From Prevotella sp. AGR2160 (GTDB taxonomy: Bacteria > Bacteroidota > Bacteroidia > Bacteroidales > Bacteroidaceae): a DNA stretch of 64,000 nucleotides. Each line of letters starts with the position of its first letter. The stretch's first letter is position 1. The DNA is taken from assembly GCF_000424185.1 (NCBI RefSeq), contig NZ_AUJK01000015.1, forward strand, positions 1 to 64,000, read 5' to 3'. Under the pieces are notes generated by a model. The model was not told where the DNA came from. It did not search any database and saw nothing but the letters and a program-made list of their open reading frames with translations. A program made the translations under genes and the position numbers. Shown here in pieces: positions 52,509-62,669 of the stretch.

Positions 52509-53237
52509 TCAGAGGCTGAACACCACGGGTATGGCGAACATCGTCACGCACGGCTTCCCGTTGCTGACGCCCGGCTTCCACTTCGGCATCATATGGATGA
52601 CGCGCAGCGCCTCACGGTCCAGCAGCGGGTCCACGGAATGCTCGAGCTTGATATTCGTCAGCGTCCCGTCTTTCTGAATCAAAAAAGACACGACGACCTT
52701 GCCCTGGATCTTCTGCTGCTCAGCCTGCGGTGGATAATGGAGGTTCTTCGTCAGCCATTTCATCAGGTTCACCCAACCGCCGGGGAACATCGGCAACTGT
52801 TCCACCACTTTAATATCCAACGGATTGTCACTGTTCGCCGTCTCCTGTGGAAGGGCCGCGGAGACTTGTGAGTTCTTGGCCTCACCGGCGACCTGCGTGA
52901 CACCAGGAGCCACGGGCTGCAGACTCTCGCCGCTGTTCGGACTGATCTCTTTCTTCTGATCGTCATTGACCTTGTCGAGCTTCATCTTATCGGTCACCGA
53001 TTTGCTCATCGCGCCACCGGTGGGAATCGACTGCAGGTCTTTCTGGTCGTCGATCGGCGGTAGTGACATATCCTTCGCCATATCGTCGAGAAGTTCATTA
53101 TCATCCTCATCGTCAGCGGGTACCGTCGTGTACTCCAAGGCTACGAAGAGGAGGGCACAGGCAACGATCAATCCCAACAGGAAAGCCGTCGGGCGCCTGT
53201 GTTCCAAGTCTGCTGCGTATGTTTTTTTGAGTTCCAA
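52509..53237 (-). CDS. tonB: TonB energy transducer
   Basis: 242-residue protein with one helix (AFLLGLIVACALLFVALEYT, about 18-37), an acidic periplasmic linker (DDEDDNELLDDMAKD), and a C-terminal TonB domain from VVEQLPMFPGG (about 147) to WKPGVSNGKPCVTMFAIPVVF. The start must be TTG at 53237: an in-frame stop lies just upstream and the next in-frame Met is past the helix. It faces porQ divergently. Confidence 0.92.
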   Translation of the reverse strand: MELKKTYAADLEHRRPTAFLLGLIVACALLFVALEYTTVPADDEDDNELLDDMAKDMSLPPIDDQKDLQSIPTGGAMSKSVTDKMKLDKVNDDQKKEISPNSGESLQPVAPGVTQVAGEAKNSQVSAALPQETANSDNPLDIKVVEQLPMFPGGWVNLMKWLTKNLHYPPQAEQQKIQGKVVVSFLIQKDGTLTNIKLEHSVDPLLDREALRVIHMMPKWKPGVSNGKPCVTMFAIPVVFSL

Positions 53238-53262
53238 TTCTTATATTTCCTAAAATCATTGG

Positions 53263-53301
53263 CAAAGTTACTTTTTATATTTGAAAAAAAGAGTATCTTT
53301 G
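53263..53301. promoter_or_regulatory. Divergent tonB and porQ promoter region
   Basis: TAACTTTG on the minus strand (53263-53270) serves tonB. TATCTTTG on the plus strand (53294-53301) serves porQ. The two -7 boxes are 23 bp apart, so the promoters may interfere. Confidence 0.65.
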
Positions 53302-53322
53302 CAAAATAAATCGTGAAAAAGA

Positions 53323-54267
53323 ATGAAAAAAGCAGTTTTCCTGCTCTTCGCCCTCCTTCTCACCATCGATTTGGAGGCTCAGGAGAGTCAGACCGCATAC
53401 AATTTCCTGCGCATCCCCGTGAGTGCGCATGCTGCCGCCCTCGGCGGTGACAACATCACCATCATCGAGGATGACGAGGCGTTGATATTCAACAACCCCG
53501 CCCTCCTCTCCTCGGTCTCCGACAAGACGATCACGCTCGGATACATGAACTATATGAAAGGCGTCAATGCCGCCAGCGCCGCCTTCAACCGTAACTTCGG
53601 TGAGAAAGCCTCGGCGGCTGTCTCTGCGCAGTATCTCGACTACGGAACGATGAAACAGCGGGATGAGAACAACAACGACCTCGGCACCTTCAACGCCAAG
53701 GATATTGCCATCGCGGGCTATTTCTCCTATATCCTCGGCAAGAACTTCGTGGGTGGTATCACGGCGAAATTCATCACCTCGTATATCGGCAGCTACAACT
53801 CCATGGCGATGGGCGTTGACCTCGGCATCAATTACTATAACCCCGATTACGAATGGTCCCTCTCTGCTGTGGCGAAGAACCTCGGCGGACAGATCAAGGC
53901 GTATGACGACAACTATGAGGATATGCCCCTCGACGTACAGGTCGGTGTGTCGAAGCGCTTCGTCAACATGCCGTTCCGCGTCTCCGCGACCCTCGTGGAC
54001 CTCAACCACTGGAACTACGGCTTCATCAACCACGCCGTCTTCGGTCTCGACCTCCTGCTCAGCGATCAGATATGGATCGGAGCAGGCTATAACTGTCGAC
54101 GGGTTCACGAGATGAAGATCGAGAGCGGCGAGGACAGCAGTTCCCATGGCGCCGGCCTCAGCATCGGCGCCGGCCTCAACCTCGATCGTTTCAAACTGAA
54201 TCTATCATACGGTAAATACCACGTGAGTAGCAGCAGTATCATCATCAATGCTGCCTACTCGCTGTAA
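53323..54267 (+). CDS. porQ: PorQ-like T9SS outer-membrane protein
   Basis: 314-residue predicted beta-barrel of the PorV/PorQ family with a signal peptide ([20 protein letters not shown]). The opening [20 protein letters not shown] and [20 protein letters not shown] are typical of PorQ, a part of the type IX secretion system; the end is [20 protein letters not shown]. porQ, cmk and ispH are neighbours in Porphyromonas as I recall, and the first two are neighbours here. The stop codon (TAA) is the start of a family A palindrome. Confidence 0.9.
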   Translation: MKKAVFLLFALLLTIDLEAQESQTAYNFLRIPVSAHAAALGGDNITIIEDDEALIFNNPALLSSVSDKTITLGYMNYMKGVNAASAAFNRNFGEKASAAVSAQYLDYGTMKQRDENNNDLGTFNAKDIAIAGYFSYILGKNFVGGITAKFITSYIGSYNSMAMGVDLGINYYNPDYEWSLSAVAKNLGGQIKAYDDNYEDMPLDVQVGVSKRFVNMPFRVSATLVDLNHWNYGFINHAVFGLDLLLSDQIWIGAGYNCRRVHEMKIESGEDSSSHGAGLSIGAGLNLDRFKLNLSYGKYHVSSSSIIINAAYSL

Positions 54268-54289
54268 GGACATGATTCATCATGTTCCG
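54264..54289 (+). repeat. Family A palindrome supplying the porQ stop
   Basis: GTAAGGACATGATTC then ATCATGTTCCG. Its TAA (54265-54267) is the stop codon of porQ. Confidence 0.85.
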
Positions 54290-54307
54290 CAAAACAACAT
54301 ACAAACG

Positions 54308-54997
54308 ATGAAAAAGAAGATTATCATTGCCATTGACGGCTATTCCTCCTGCGGTAAGAGTACAATGGCCAAAGACCTGGCCCGTGAGATCGGCTATATC
54401 TATGTCGATACCGGCGCAATGTACCGCAGTGTTACCCTTTACGCCCTGCAGCATGACCTCTTCCGTCCCGACGGCACCATCCGCGAGGACGAGCTGAAGG
54501 CGCAGATGCCGCAGATCCATATCTCTTTCAAACTGAATAGTGAGACGGGACGTCCCGACACCTATTTAAATGATAAGAATGTGGAAAAGGACATCCGCAC
54601 GATGGAAGTATCGAGTCATGTCAGTCCCATCGCTGCCCTGCCCTTCGTGCGTCAGGCCCTCGTAGCCCAGCAGCAGGCCATGGGACAGGAGAAAGGCATC
54701 GTGATGGACGGCCGTGACATCGGCACCGCCGTCTTCCCCCATGCCGAACTGAAGATCTTCGTCACCGCTGATCCGCAGATCCGTGCCCAGCGCCGCTACG
54801 ACGAGCTGAAAGCGAAAGGCATGGAGGCTGACTTCGACGCTATCCTGAAGAATGTGCAGGAGCGTGACTATATCGACACGCACCGCGAGACGGCTCCCCT
54901 CCGTCAGGCCGACGACGCCATCGTCCTCGACAACAGTCACATGACGATCCCCGAGCAGAAAGCCTGGCTGCTGCAGCAGTATGAGGCGAAGGTGTAA
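54308..54997 (+). CDS. cmk: Cytidylate kinase
   Basis: 229-residue CMP/dCMP kinase. [20 protein letters not shown] (about 5-24) is the P-loop, [16 protein letters not shown] binds CMP, and [20 protein letters not shown] is the lid/core region. Length is typical. The ATG at 54308 is preferred over an in-frame ATG within porQ. It is the standard cmk, unlike the cytidylate-kinase-like gene at 15979. Confidence 0.96.
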   Translation: MKKKIIIAIDGYSSCGKSTMAKDLAREIGYIYVDTGAMYRSVTLYALQHDLFRPDGTIREDELKAQMPQIHISFKLNSETGRPDTYLNDKNVEKDIRTMEVSSHVSPIAALPFVRQALVAQQQAMGQEKGIVMDGRDIGTAVFPHAELKIFVTADPQIRAQRRYDELKAKGMEADFDAILKNVQERDYIDTHRETAPLRQADDAIVLDNSHMTIPEQKAWLLQQYEAKV

Positions 54998-55016
54998 TTC
55001 CGCCATCGATCCAAAT

Positions 55017-55059
55017 GCAGGGGCCGTCCCTTGTGGCGGCCCGTCGGCGGCAACGCCGA
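55017..55059 (+). repeat. Family C hairpin after cmk
   Basis: GCAGGGGCCGTCCC, TTGTGGCGGCCCG, then TCGGCGG-CAA-CGCCGA, 20 bp after the cmk stop. The rest of the 207-bp gap before the next gene shows no reading frame. Confidence 0.8.
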
Positions 55060-55204
55060 ATCGGATGGAAAATGGCAACGGATGACACGGATTCACACGG
55101 ATATACTCAAACAAAACATTCGTTAAATCTTCCCTCGCTACAGGCAAGCTAACGACCCAGCCTTGATTGAAAGAGCATAAGAAAACCAAGCAAAAGATGA
55201 AAAG

Positions 55205-58200
55205 ATGAAGAAACTCGGACTATCTATAATTCTGATGTTGCTGACCCTGGAAGCCGGGGCCGACTCCTATGACTCCTTATGGAAACAAGTGAAGAGTGCC
55301 ACTGACAAAGATCTGCCACGCACACAACTGTCTCTGTTACAGAAGATCGCCGATAAAGCACGCAGCGAGCACAACTACGGTCAGTTGCTGTCGGCAGAGA
55401 TTCAACAGTCGAGTGTATGGGCCTCTATCTCTCCCGACTCGCTGGCGCCCGCTGTGCGACGCCTCGAAGCGCAAGAAACGGCGGCTCAAAAGACCAATCC
55501 CGTCCTTGCCGCTGTCTATGAGAGTGCCTTGGGACGGATCTATCTGAATAATGGCACGCTCAGCGAGGATTACAAAACGATTTCCAAAAACTATTACGAC
55601 CGTTCGCTGGCCCATCCGGATCAGCTCGCTGCCGTCAAGACGAACACTTATAAACCGCTCTTCGACGAGGGGACCGACTCCCGCATCTTCGGCAATGACC
55701 TGCTCCATGTCCTCGGTTTGGAAGCTGGCAACTCTGCGCTGCTCCATCAGTTCTATCAGCAACAAGGCAACCGCCCCGCTGCCTGCATCATGGCGTTAAA
55801 AGAGCTGCAGGAAAACAGGGAGAACTACGATAACGCGAGAAGTCTGCAGTCGGCTTATACCAAAAGCCTCGACTCGTTGCTGACGGTCTATCACGACATT
55901 CCCGAAGCCGGTGAGGTGGCTATCGAACGTTATAGCAGCACGAAGAGGGACACGGCCTTCCATGTAGCCGACCAAGTGGCCTGGCTGAACAATGCCATCA
56001 ACACCTGGAGCGCCTGGCCTCGCATCAACGAGTTGCGCAATGAGCTCACAGAACTGGAGAATCCCCAGTTTACGCTGAATCTGCAGAAGTCTACGATACT
56101 TCCCCACCATCGCCATGTCATCCTTTTAAAGGATGTAAGACATATCGGCACGCTCGCTGTTACGATCTCCCGACTGAAGGCCGACGGCCTCTATGATCCT
56201 ACCCTCGACAGCAATCGCGGCTATCAGGAAGCACAAAGCAGAATCATCAACGGCACATCGAAAACATTCACCCATGACTTCAGCAATCACCAGCCTTACG
56301 ACGAGGTGAACGACTCTATCGTCATAGACGGTCTTGAGCCCGGCGTCTATCTCGTAGAGGCAAAGGCGGAGAACACAGGCATCAACACGCAGCGTGCCTT
56401 GCTGCATGTCTCCGACGTTACTTTCCTTGCTGAGAAACTCCCGGAGAACCAGACACGCTTCGTCACCGTCAGCGCAACAACGGGACAGCCGATCCCCGGT
56501 GCCTCGCTGCGGATCTTCCCCAGTAGTGGCAAGGGGGAAACGGTAACGCTGACAACGGATACGAAAGGGGAAACGATCTATACCTCCAAGTCAAACATCG
56601 CCCGTAAGGTTTTCGCCTATACGGCCAAGGATAACTACGCCCCTGCCGTATGGAGCTATGGAACGAACTTCAGTTACGCCAAGCCACAAGAACATCAGGA
56701 ACTCACGAACCTCTTTACCGACCGCAGCATCTACCGGCCGGGACAGACCGTTCATGTCGCTACAATCTCTTTCTCCCGTGATGGTGGGGACCAGACAACG
56801 GCGTTAGCTAATAAGAAGATGACGCTCACCCTCCGTGACGCCAACTATCAGGAAGTCGGCCACAAGGATGTCGTGACGGATGCCTTCGGTACGGCTGCCG
56901 CCGACTTCGTTCTGCCGAAGACGGGTCTGACGGGGAATTTCTCCATCTCTTCTTCCGACAACAGCTCCACCTATATTCAAGTAGAGGAATATAAGCGCCC
57001 GACCTTTGAAGTCTCTTTCGACAAGGTCCACGATGCTTATAAAGCCGGAGATACCATCACCGTGAGAGGCCTCGCCAAGAGTTATGCCGGCGTACCGACG
57101 CAAGGCGCAAAAGTCTCTTATACCATCTACCGCAAACCGGCTTACTGGTGCTGGTTTATGCAAGACGAGAACAACACGCGCTTGGCCGAAGGAACGGCGA
57201 CGACAGCCGATGACGGCTCGTTCACCCTCCGTGTGCCGATGACGATGGCGCCCGGCACTTCCCGCTGGCCACGGATCTATCATATAGAGGTGAACGCCAC
57301 CGTCACCGATCAGAGTGGCGAGAGCCATGACGGCTCCCTGCGTCTGCCCTTGGGTACGAAAGACCGCGTACTCACCTGTTCTCTCAACGAAAAGATTGAG
57401 AAGAGCCGGTTGAAGACGGCCCGTTTCGAGCTCCGTAACCTGACCGGGGAGGAGATCCCTGCTGGGATACGCTATACGATCGATCAGAACAAATGGTTGA
57501 CGGACTCCGTGAACCGAGACATCGCCCTCACGGCCTGGCAGAAAGTGCTGAAGAGCGGCCGCCACACGCTCATCGGCATCTGTGGGAAGGATACGGTAAA
57601 GACGGATTTCATCCTCTTCTCTGTTAACGACAAGACTCCCGTCATCACCACGAAGAACTGGTATTACCAAAGTGACCAGGAGTTCCCGCGTGACGGCAAG
57701 CCTGTATACGTACAGATCGGCAGCAGTGATCCCGACCAGCATATCGTCTACAACATCATCAGTGGCGACAAGGTCCTCGAACAAGGCGCCATCGACCAGA
57801 GCAACGCCCTCACTACCCGTGCCTTCACCTATAAGCCCGAGTATGGTGACGGTCTGCGCCTCACCTATGCCTGGGTGAAAGAGGGCGTTGGCTATCAGTA
57901 TTCCACTGTCATCAAGAAACCATTACCCGACAAGACGCTGAACGTGAAATGGACCTCCTTCCGTGACCGCCTGGAACCGGGACAGAAAGAGACGTGGACG
58001 CTGAAGATTACCGATCCGAAAGGAAAGGCGGCCAAGGCCCAGTTGATGGCCGTACTCTACGACAAGAGTCTCGACCAGCTCTATCCGAACAGTTGGCAGT
58101 TGGATCTCGGCCTCTCCCGTAATCTGCCCTATACAATATGGTCCACACCAATCAATAACAATAACAGTTGGGGACAGCGGGGCATACACTCCTACAACAG

Positions 58201-60736
58201 CCTCAACGTACCCACGCTGGCTTTCACGCAGTTCAAAGACGAATATTTCTATAGCTATCGCTATTTCCGCCGTGGCTTCGGCCAGGTACTGATGGCCAGA
58301 GCAAACGTCGCGAAGAATGAGTCCAAAGTCTTCGACGTCGTCGAACAGATGCCGTCCTTCCCCGCCAACGCAAAGGAAGAGAGTGCGCTTGATGAAAGTT
58401 CCAAACAAGCCAACGTTGAAGGAAGCAACGCCCAACCTGCTCTCCGTGAGAACTTCGCCGAGACGGCCTTCTTCTACCCCGCCCTCGTCGCTGACGAGAA
58501 GGGTGACATCCAACTGCGCTTCACGCTCCCCGAGATGCTGACGACCTGGCATTTTATGGGACTGGCCCACGACAAAACGATGGATAACGGACTCCTCACC
58601 GCGGATATCGTAGCGCAGAAGAAGGTGATGGTACAGCCGAACCTGCCGCGCTTCTTGCGCCAGGGCGACCAGGCCGTGATCACCTCCAAGCTCATCAATA
58701 CCACGGCACAGCCGCAACAGGGACAGGCGCGCCTCGAGCTCGTTGATCCCGCCAGCGGAGAAGTGCTGACGACGAAGACACAGAACTACAGCATCGCCGC
58801 CAACCAGACGACGGCCCTCTCCTTCCCCATCGACGCCGACACACTGACGCCGGGCCTCGTCATTGCCCGCATCATCGCTGAGGGAGCCAACTACAGTGAC
58901 GGTGAACAGCACTACCTGCCGATCCTCACCAACCGTGAGTTCGTCACGCAGACCGCTGCCTTCTCACAGAACGGAGCCGGCACAAAGACGGTCAGCCTCG
59001 ACAAACTCTTCCCCACGGACGTGACGGGTAAGAAGGCCACCATGACTTATACGAACAATCCCGCATGGCTGCTCATCCAGAGTCTGCCTACCGTTGCCGT
59101 GGCACCGACAGACAACGCCATTGATCTCGCCACCGCTTATTATAGTAACTCCATCGCACGCTCCATCCTCACGAGTACGCCCGCCATCAAGCGCGTCGTC
59201 ACGCTCTGGCAACAGGAGCAGGCTGCCGATAAGGATCACGAGACGCTGGCCAGTGCACTGGAGAAAGACGCGGACCTGAAGAGCCTTGTTCTCTCCGAGA
59301 CACCGTGGGTCCTCGACGCGGATAAGGAACGGGATCAGAAAGCTCTGCTCATCAACTATTTCGATGAGAACAATGTCAACAACCGTCTGAAGACCGCCCT
59401 CGACAAACTGGCCGCACTGCAACACAGTGATGGCAGTTGGAGCTGGTGGCCGGGCATGGACGGCAGCTATTATATGACGACCGCCGTCACGGAGACCCTC
59501 GTACGCCTGAACCACATGGTCGGCACACAGACAGAGACAGCAGCTATGTTGAAGAATGCCTTCAGCTTCCTCGACAAACAACTGCACAGCGAAGTCATCC
59601 TGTTGAAGAAAGCTGAGAAGAGAGGTGCCAAGAACCTGCTGCCGAGCGAGGAAGCGCTGCACACGCTATACACCTTCTCCCTCGACGGCCACACAAGCAG
59701 CACGACGGCCCGTGCGGACCAGAGCTATCTCGTAGCCTTGCTGGCCAAACAGCCCACGGCGATGACAATCTACGGCAAGACCTGCGGCGCCATCATCCTC
59801 GCCCGCTATGGTTACAACCGCCAGGCCGCCACATGGCTGCAGAGCGCTAATGAATACAGTGTCTATGACGCGGAGAAAGGGCGCTATTACGACACGCCGA
59901 AAGCCGCTTACTCGTGGATGAGCTACCGCATCCCTTCTCAGGTCGCCGCCATCGAGGCGATGAAACTCCTGCAGCCGAAAGAGCAACAAAATATCACGGA
60001 GATGCAGCAGTGGCTCTTGCAGGAGAAGCGGACGACGCACTGGAACTCCCCTATCGACTGCGTCAATGCCGTCTATGCCTTCCTTGACGGGAATATGAAG
60101 ACCCTCGACAACAAGCCGATGACAACGATCACCGTGGACGGTAAGGCACTGAACGCCACGAAGGACAGCACGACATCCGCCGCCGGCAACCAAGAGGACG
60201 GCACGACATCCTCCGCCGGCCTCGGCTATATCAAGACGAATATCCCTGCCGATGCCCACGAGTTGACGTTCGCGAAGACGACGGAAGGAACGAGCTGGGG
60301 CGCTGTCTATGCGCAGTACTGGCAGAAGAACTCCGATATCACGGCGGCTGCCACGGGCATCAACATCACCCGTGAGCTGCGCGACGAGAACGGCAAGGCC
60401 ATCAGTGGCCCGCTGACCGTCGGTACGAAAGTCAATGTACACATCACCATCACCTGCGACCGTGACTATGACTTCGTACAGGTCATCGATAAACGTGCCG
60501 CCTGCCTCGAGCCCGTCAACGCCCTCAGCGGTTATCGCGACGGCTGTTATCAGACACCCAGGGATGAGACGACGAATTATTATTTCGACCACATGCGGAA
60601 AGGCAAGCATGTCATCGATACACCTTATTATATAGATCGCACGGGTGACTATACCTCCGGGACATGTACGGCAGAATGTGCCTACAGTCCGGAATACAAA
60701 GGTCACACGGCATCCTTAAAACTTGAAATCAAATGA
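55205..60736 (+). CDS. Alpha-2-macroglobulin family protein, thioester motif absent
   Basis: 1843-residue exported protein with a signal peptide (MKKLGLSIILMLLTLEAGAD). An N-terminal helical region (to about 300) precedes the macroglobulin-like beta domains: LFTDRSIYRPGQTVHVATIS (about 507-526, MG2/A2M_N), VEEYKRPTFEVSFDKVHDAY (about 594), and the A2M block LRENFAETAFFYPALVADEK (about 1080-1100). The thioester domain shows NPAWLLIQSLPTVAVAPTDN then AYYSNSIARSI (about 1285-1320). At the place where family members have Cys-x-Glu-Gln it reads APTDNAIDLA, so the covalent trap is lost. It is followed by DUF1573 with a 4-bp overlap. It may be a periplasmic protease inhibitor or surface scaffold. 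Confidence 0.9.
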   Translation: MKKLGLSIILMLLTLEAGADSYDSLWKQVKSATDKDLPRTQLSLLQKIADKARSEHNYGQLLSAEIQQSSVWASISPDSLAPAVRRLEAQETAAQKTNPVLAAVYESALGRIYLNNGTLSEDYKTISKNYYDRSLAHPDQLAAVKTNTYKPLFDEGTDSRIFGNDLLHVLGLEAGNSALLHQFYQQQGNRPAACIMALKELQENRENYDNARSLQSAYTKSLDSLLTVYHDIPEAGEVAIERYSSTKRDTAFHVADQVAWLNNAINTWSAWPRINELRNELTELENPQFTLNLQKSTILPHHRHVILLKDVRHIGTLAVTISRLKADGLYDPTLDSNRGYQEAQSRIINGTSKTFTHDFSNHQPYDEVNDSIVIDGLEPGVYLVEAKAENTGINTQRALLHVSDVTFLAEKLPENQTRFVTVSATTGQPIPGASLRIFPSSGKGETVTLTTDTKGETIYTSKSNIARKVFAYTAKDNYAPAVWSYGTNFSYAKPQEHQELTNLFTDRSIYRPGQTVHVATISFSRDGGDQTTALANKKMTLTLRDANYQEVGHKDVVTDAFGTAAADFVLPKTGLTGNFSISSSDNSSTYIQVEEYKRPTFEVSFDKVHDAYKAGDTITVRGLAKSYAGVPTQGAKVSYTIYRKPAYWCWFMQDENNTRLAEGTATTADDGSFTLRVPMTMAPGTSRWPRIYHIEVNATVTDQSGESHDGSLRLPLGTKDRVLTCSLNEKIEKSRLKTARFELRNLTGEEIPAGIRYTIDQNKWLTDSVNRDIALTAWQKVLKSGRHTLIGICGKDTVKTDFILFSVNDKTPVITTKNWYYQSDQEFPRDGKPVYVQIGSSDPDQHIVYNIISGDKVLEQGAIDQSNALTTRAFTYKPEYGDGLRLTYAWVKEGVGYQYSTVIKKPLPDKTLNVKWTSFRDRLEPGQKETWTLKITDPKGKAAKAQLMAVLYDKSLDQLYPNSWQLDLGLSRNLPYTIWSTPINNNNSWGQRGIHSYNSLNVPTLAFTQFKDEYFYSYRYFRRGFGQVLMARANVAKNESKVFDVVEQMPSFPANAKEESALDESSKQANVEGSNAQPALRENFAETAFFYPALVADEKGDIQLRFTLPEMLTTWHFMGLAHDKTMDNGLLTADIVAQKKVMVQPNLPRFLRQGDQAVITSKLINTTAQPQQGQARLELVDPASGEVLTTKTQNYSIAANQTTALSFPIDADTLTPGLVIARIIAEGANYSDGEQHYLPILTNREFVTQTAAFSQNGAGTKTVSLDKLFPTDVTGKKATMTYTNNPAWLLIQSLPTVAVAPTDNAIDLATAYYSNSIARSILTSTPAIKRVVTLWQQEQAADKDHETLASALEKDADLKSLVLSETPWVLDADKERDQKALLINYFDENNVNNRLKTALDKLAALQHSDGSWSWWPGMDGSYYMTTAVTETLVRLNHMVGTQTETAAMLKNAFSFLDKQLHSEVILLKKAEKRGAKNLLPSEEALHTLYTFSLDGHTSSTTARADQSYLVALLAKQPTAMTIYGKTCGAIILARYGYNRQAATWLQSANEYSVYDAEKGRYYDTPKAAYSWMSYRIPSQVAAIEAMKLLQPKEQQNITEMQQWLLQEKRTTHWNSPIDCVNAVYAFLDGNMKTLDNKPMTTITVDGKALNATKDSTTSAAGNQEDGTTSSAGLGYIKTNIPADAHELTFAKTTEGTSWGAVYAQYWQKNSDITAAATGINITRELRDENGKAISGPLTVGTKVNVHITITCDRDYDFVQVIDKRAACLEPVNALSGYRDGCYQTPRDETTNYYFDHMRKGKHVIDTPYYIDRTGDYTSGTCTAECAYSPEYKGHTASLKLEIK

Positions 60737-61803
60737 AGAGAACAATGAAGAAAGCGATAATCTTTCCGCTCCTGGCCCTCTCGCTGACGGCCACGGCGCA
60801 GAAACTCACACCGGTACAGGCCACGATAGACTGCGGACAGGTCATCTTCCGACATCCCGTGACCGTGAACTTCGAAGTGAAGAACAACACCATCACGCCG
60901 GCCCTCGTACAGAAAGTCCGCAAGAGCTGCGGCTGTACGACGGTGAACCTCTCGAAATCGGCCGTCCCCGCCGGACAGTCGATGACGGTGACCACGACGC
61001 TCGACGCCAACCAGCTCGGCCATTTCGAGAAACAAGTCGGCATCTACTGCATCGGCGATACCGTCCCTACCCTCCTTACGCTGCGTGGCGTCGTCGTCGC
61101 TGAGACGATGGACTTCCAAGGCAACTACAGTTGCCAGCTCGGCGAGTTGAAGGCGGATAAGAACGACATCGAATTTGATGATGTCAACCGCGGTGACCGC
61201 CCTGTTCAGAAGATCTATATCCAGAACAGTACTCAGGAGAAAGTGGAGCCCGTCGTCATGCACCTGCCCAACTACCTCAAGGCCATCGTATCACCGTCAT
61301 CCCTCGCGCCGGGCCAGCAGGGCGTCGTTTCCCTCACCCTCGACAGCCGGAAGCTCCACGACTACGGACTGACGCAGACATCGGTTTTCCTCGGGAAATA
61401 TCCCGGCGACCAGATTGCCGCCGGCAAGGAGATTGATGTCTCTGCCATCCTGCTGCCGGCTTTCCAGAACATGACGGAATACGAGATCAGTCATGCGCCC
61501 CATTATGTCGCCAGCGCAACAGAGCTCGACTTAGGCAAGTTCGGTACAAAGAGTAAGCTGAAGGGACAGTTGGAGATCCGCAACGAGGGAAAGATGCCGC
61601 TGCAGATCAGTTCCATACAGATGTTCACCGAGGGCCTCGAGGTATCGCTGAGCGATAAGACGATCCTGCCGGGACAGAGCGCGAAGCTGAAGGTGACGGC
61701 TTACAAGCACGAGCTCCGCAAGGCCCGCCGTCAGCCGCGTATCCTCATGATCACGAATGACCCCGAACATGGCAAAGTCGTCATCCCCATCAAAACAGAA
61801 TAG
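60733..61803 (+). CDS. DUF1573-containing secreted protein
   Basis: 356-residue protein with a signal peptide (MKKAIIFPLLALSLTATAQK, from the second Met). Two or three DUF1573 (ASH-like, PapD-like) repeats follow: VQATIDCGQVIFRHPVTVNF with VRKSCGCTTVNLSKSAVPAG (about 28-80), DKNDIEFDDVNRGDRPVQKI, and ASATELDLGKFGTKSKLKGQ. The CGCT cysteines may be redox or metal linked. The start shares an ATGA with the alpha-2-macroglobulin gene, so the two should be made together. Function is not established. Confidence 0.85.
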   Translation: MKRTMKKAIIFPLLALSLTATAQKLTPVQATIDCGQVIFRHPVTVNFEVKNNTITPALVQKVRKSCGCTTVNLSKSAVPAGQSMTVTTTLDANQLGHFEKQVGIYCIGDTVPTLLTLRGVVVAETMDFQGNYSCQLGELKADKNDIEFDDVNRGDRPVQKIYIQNSTQEKVEPVVMHLPNYLKAIVSPSSLAPGQQGVVSLTLDSRKLHDYGLTQTSVFLGKYPGDQIAAGKEIDVSAILLPAFQNMTEYEISHAPHYVASATELDLGKFGTKSKLKGQLEIRNEGKMPLQISSIQMFTEGLEVSLSDKTILPGQSAKLKVTAYKHELRKARRQPRILMITNDPEHGKVVIPIKTE

Positions 61804-61805
61804 AA

Positions 61806-62669
61806 ATGTCAGAGATTAAGATTGAAATAGACAAGGGCAGTGGTTTCTGCTTCGGCGTCACCACCGCCATCAAGAAAGCCGAGGAAGAGCTGGCGGAAGG
61901 CCAGAAGCTCTACTGCCTCGGCGATATCGTCCACAACGGTATGGAGGTGGAACGCCTCAGTGAGCGTGGCCTCATCACCATCGATCACGAGCAACTGAAG
62001 ACGCTCCATCACGCGAAAGTCCTGTTGCGTGCCCATGGCGAGCCACCAGAGACTTACGAGATCGCACGACAGAACGACATCGAGATCATCGATGCCACCT
62101 GCCCTGTTGTCCTGCAACTGCAGAAACGTATCAAGAAGAAATACAATGAGAATCCGGATGCCCAACTCGTCATCTTCGGAAAGAACGGCCACGCCGAAGT
62201 CCTCGGCCTCGTCGGTCAGACCCAAGGCCACGCCATCGTCATTGAGAAATTCGAGGATGTCAAGCGCCTCGACTTCTCGCGGGATATCTATCTTTATTCA
62301 CAGACGACGAAGAGCCTCGATGAGTTTCACCGTATCATTGATTATATCCAACAGCATATCGCGCCGACGGCGGAGTTCAAGAGTTTCGATACCATCTGCC
62401 GGCAAGTAGCCAACCGCATGCCGAATATCGCGGACTTCGCTTCCCGTCATGACCTGATCCTCTTCGTCTCCGGCCGCAAGAGCAGCAACGGTAAGGTTCT
62501 CTTCAACGAGTGTAAGAGTGTCAATCCCAACAGCCATCAGATTGAACGGGCACAGGAGATCGACATGCAATGGCTCGACGGCGTGAAGACCATCGGTATC
62601 TGCGGCGCCACGAGCACACCGAAATGGCTGATGGAAGAATGTCGGGATTATATCCTAAGCCACAAGTAG
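61806..62669 (+). CDS. ispH: 4-hydroxy-3-methylbut-2-enyl diphosphate reductase
   Basis: 287-residue Fe-S enzyme for the last step of the MEP isoprenoid pathway. The three cluster cysteines lie in GSGFCFGVTTAI (Cys15), IIDATCPVVLQLQ and IGICGATSTPKWLME. Also typical are LGDIVHNGMEVERLSERGL and RAHGEPPETYEIA. It starts 2 bp after the DUF1573 stop. The stop (TAG) is the first triplet of a family A palindrome. Confidence 0.96.
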   Translation: MSEIKIEIDKGSGFCFGVTTAIKKAEEELAEGQKLYCLGDIVHNGMEVERLSERGLITIDHEQLKTLHHAKVLLRAHGEPPETYEIARQNDIEIIDATCPVVLQLQKRIKKKYNENPDAQLVIFGKNGHAEVLGLVGQTQGHAIVIEKFEDVKRLDFSRDIYLYSQTTKSLDEFHRIIDYIQQHIAPTAEFKSFDTICRQVANRMPNIADFASRHDLILFVSGRKSSNGKVLFNECKSVNPNSHQIERAQEIDMQWLDGVKTIGICGATSTPKWLMEECRDYILSHK

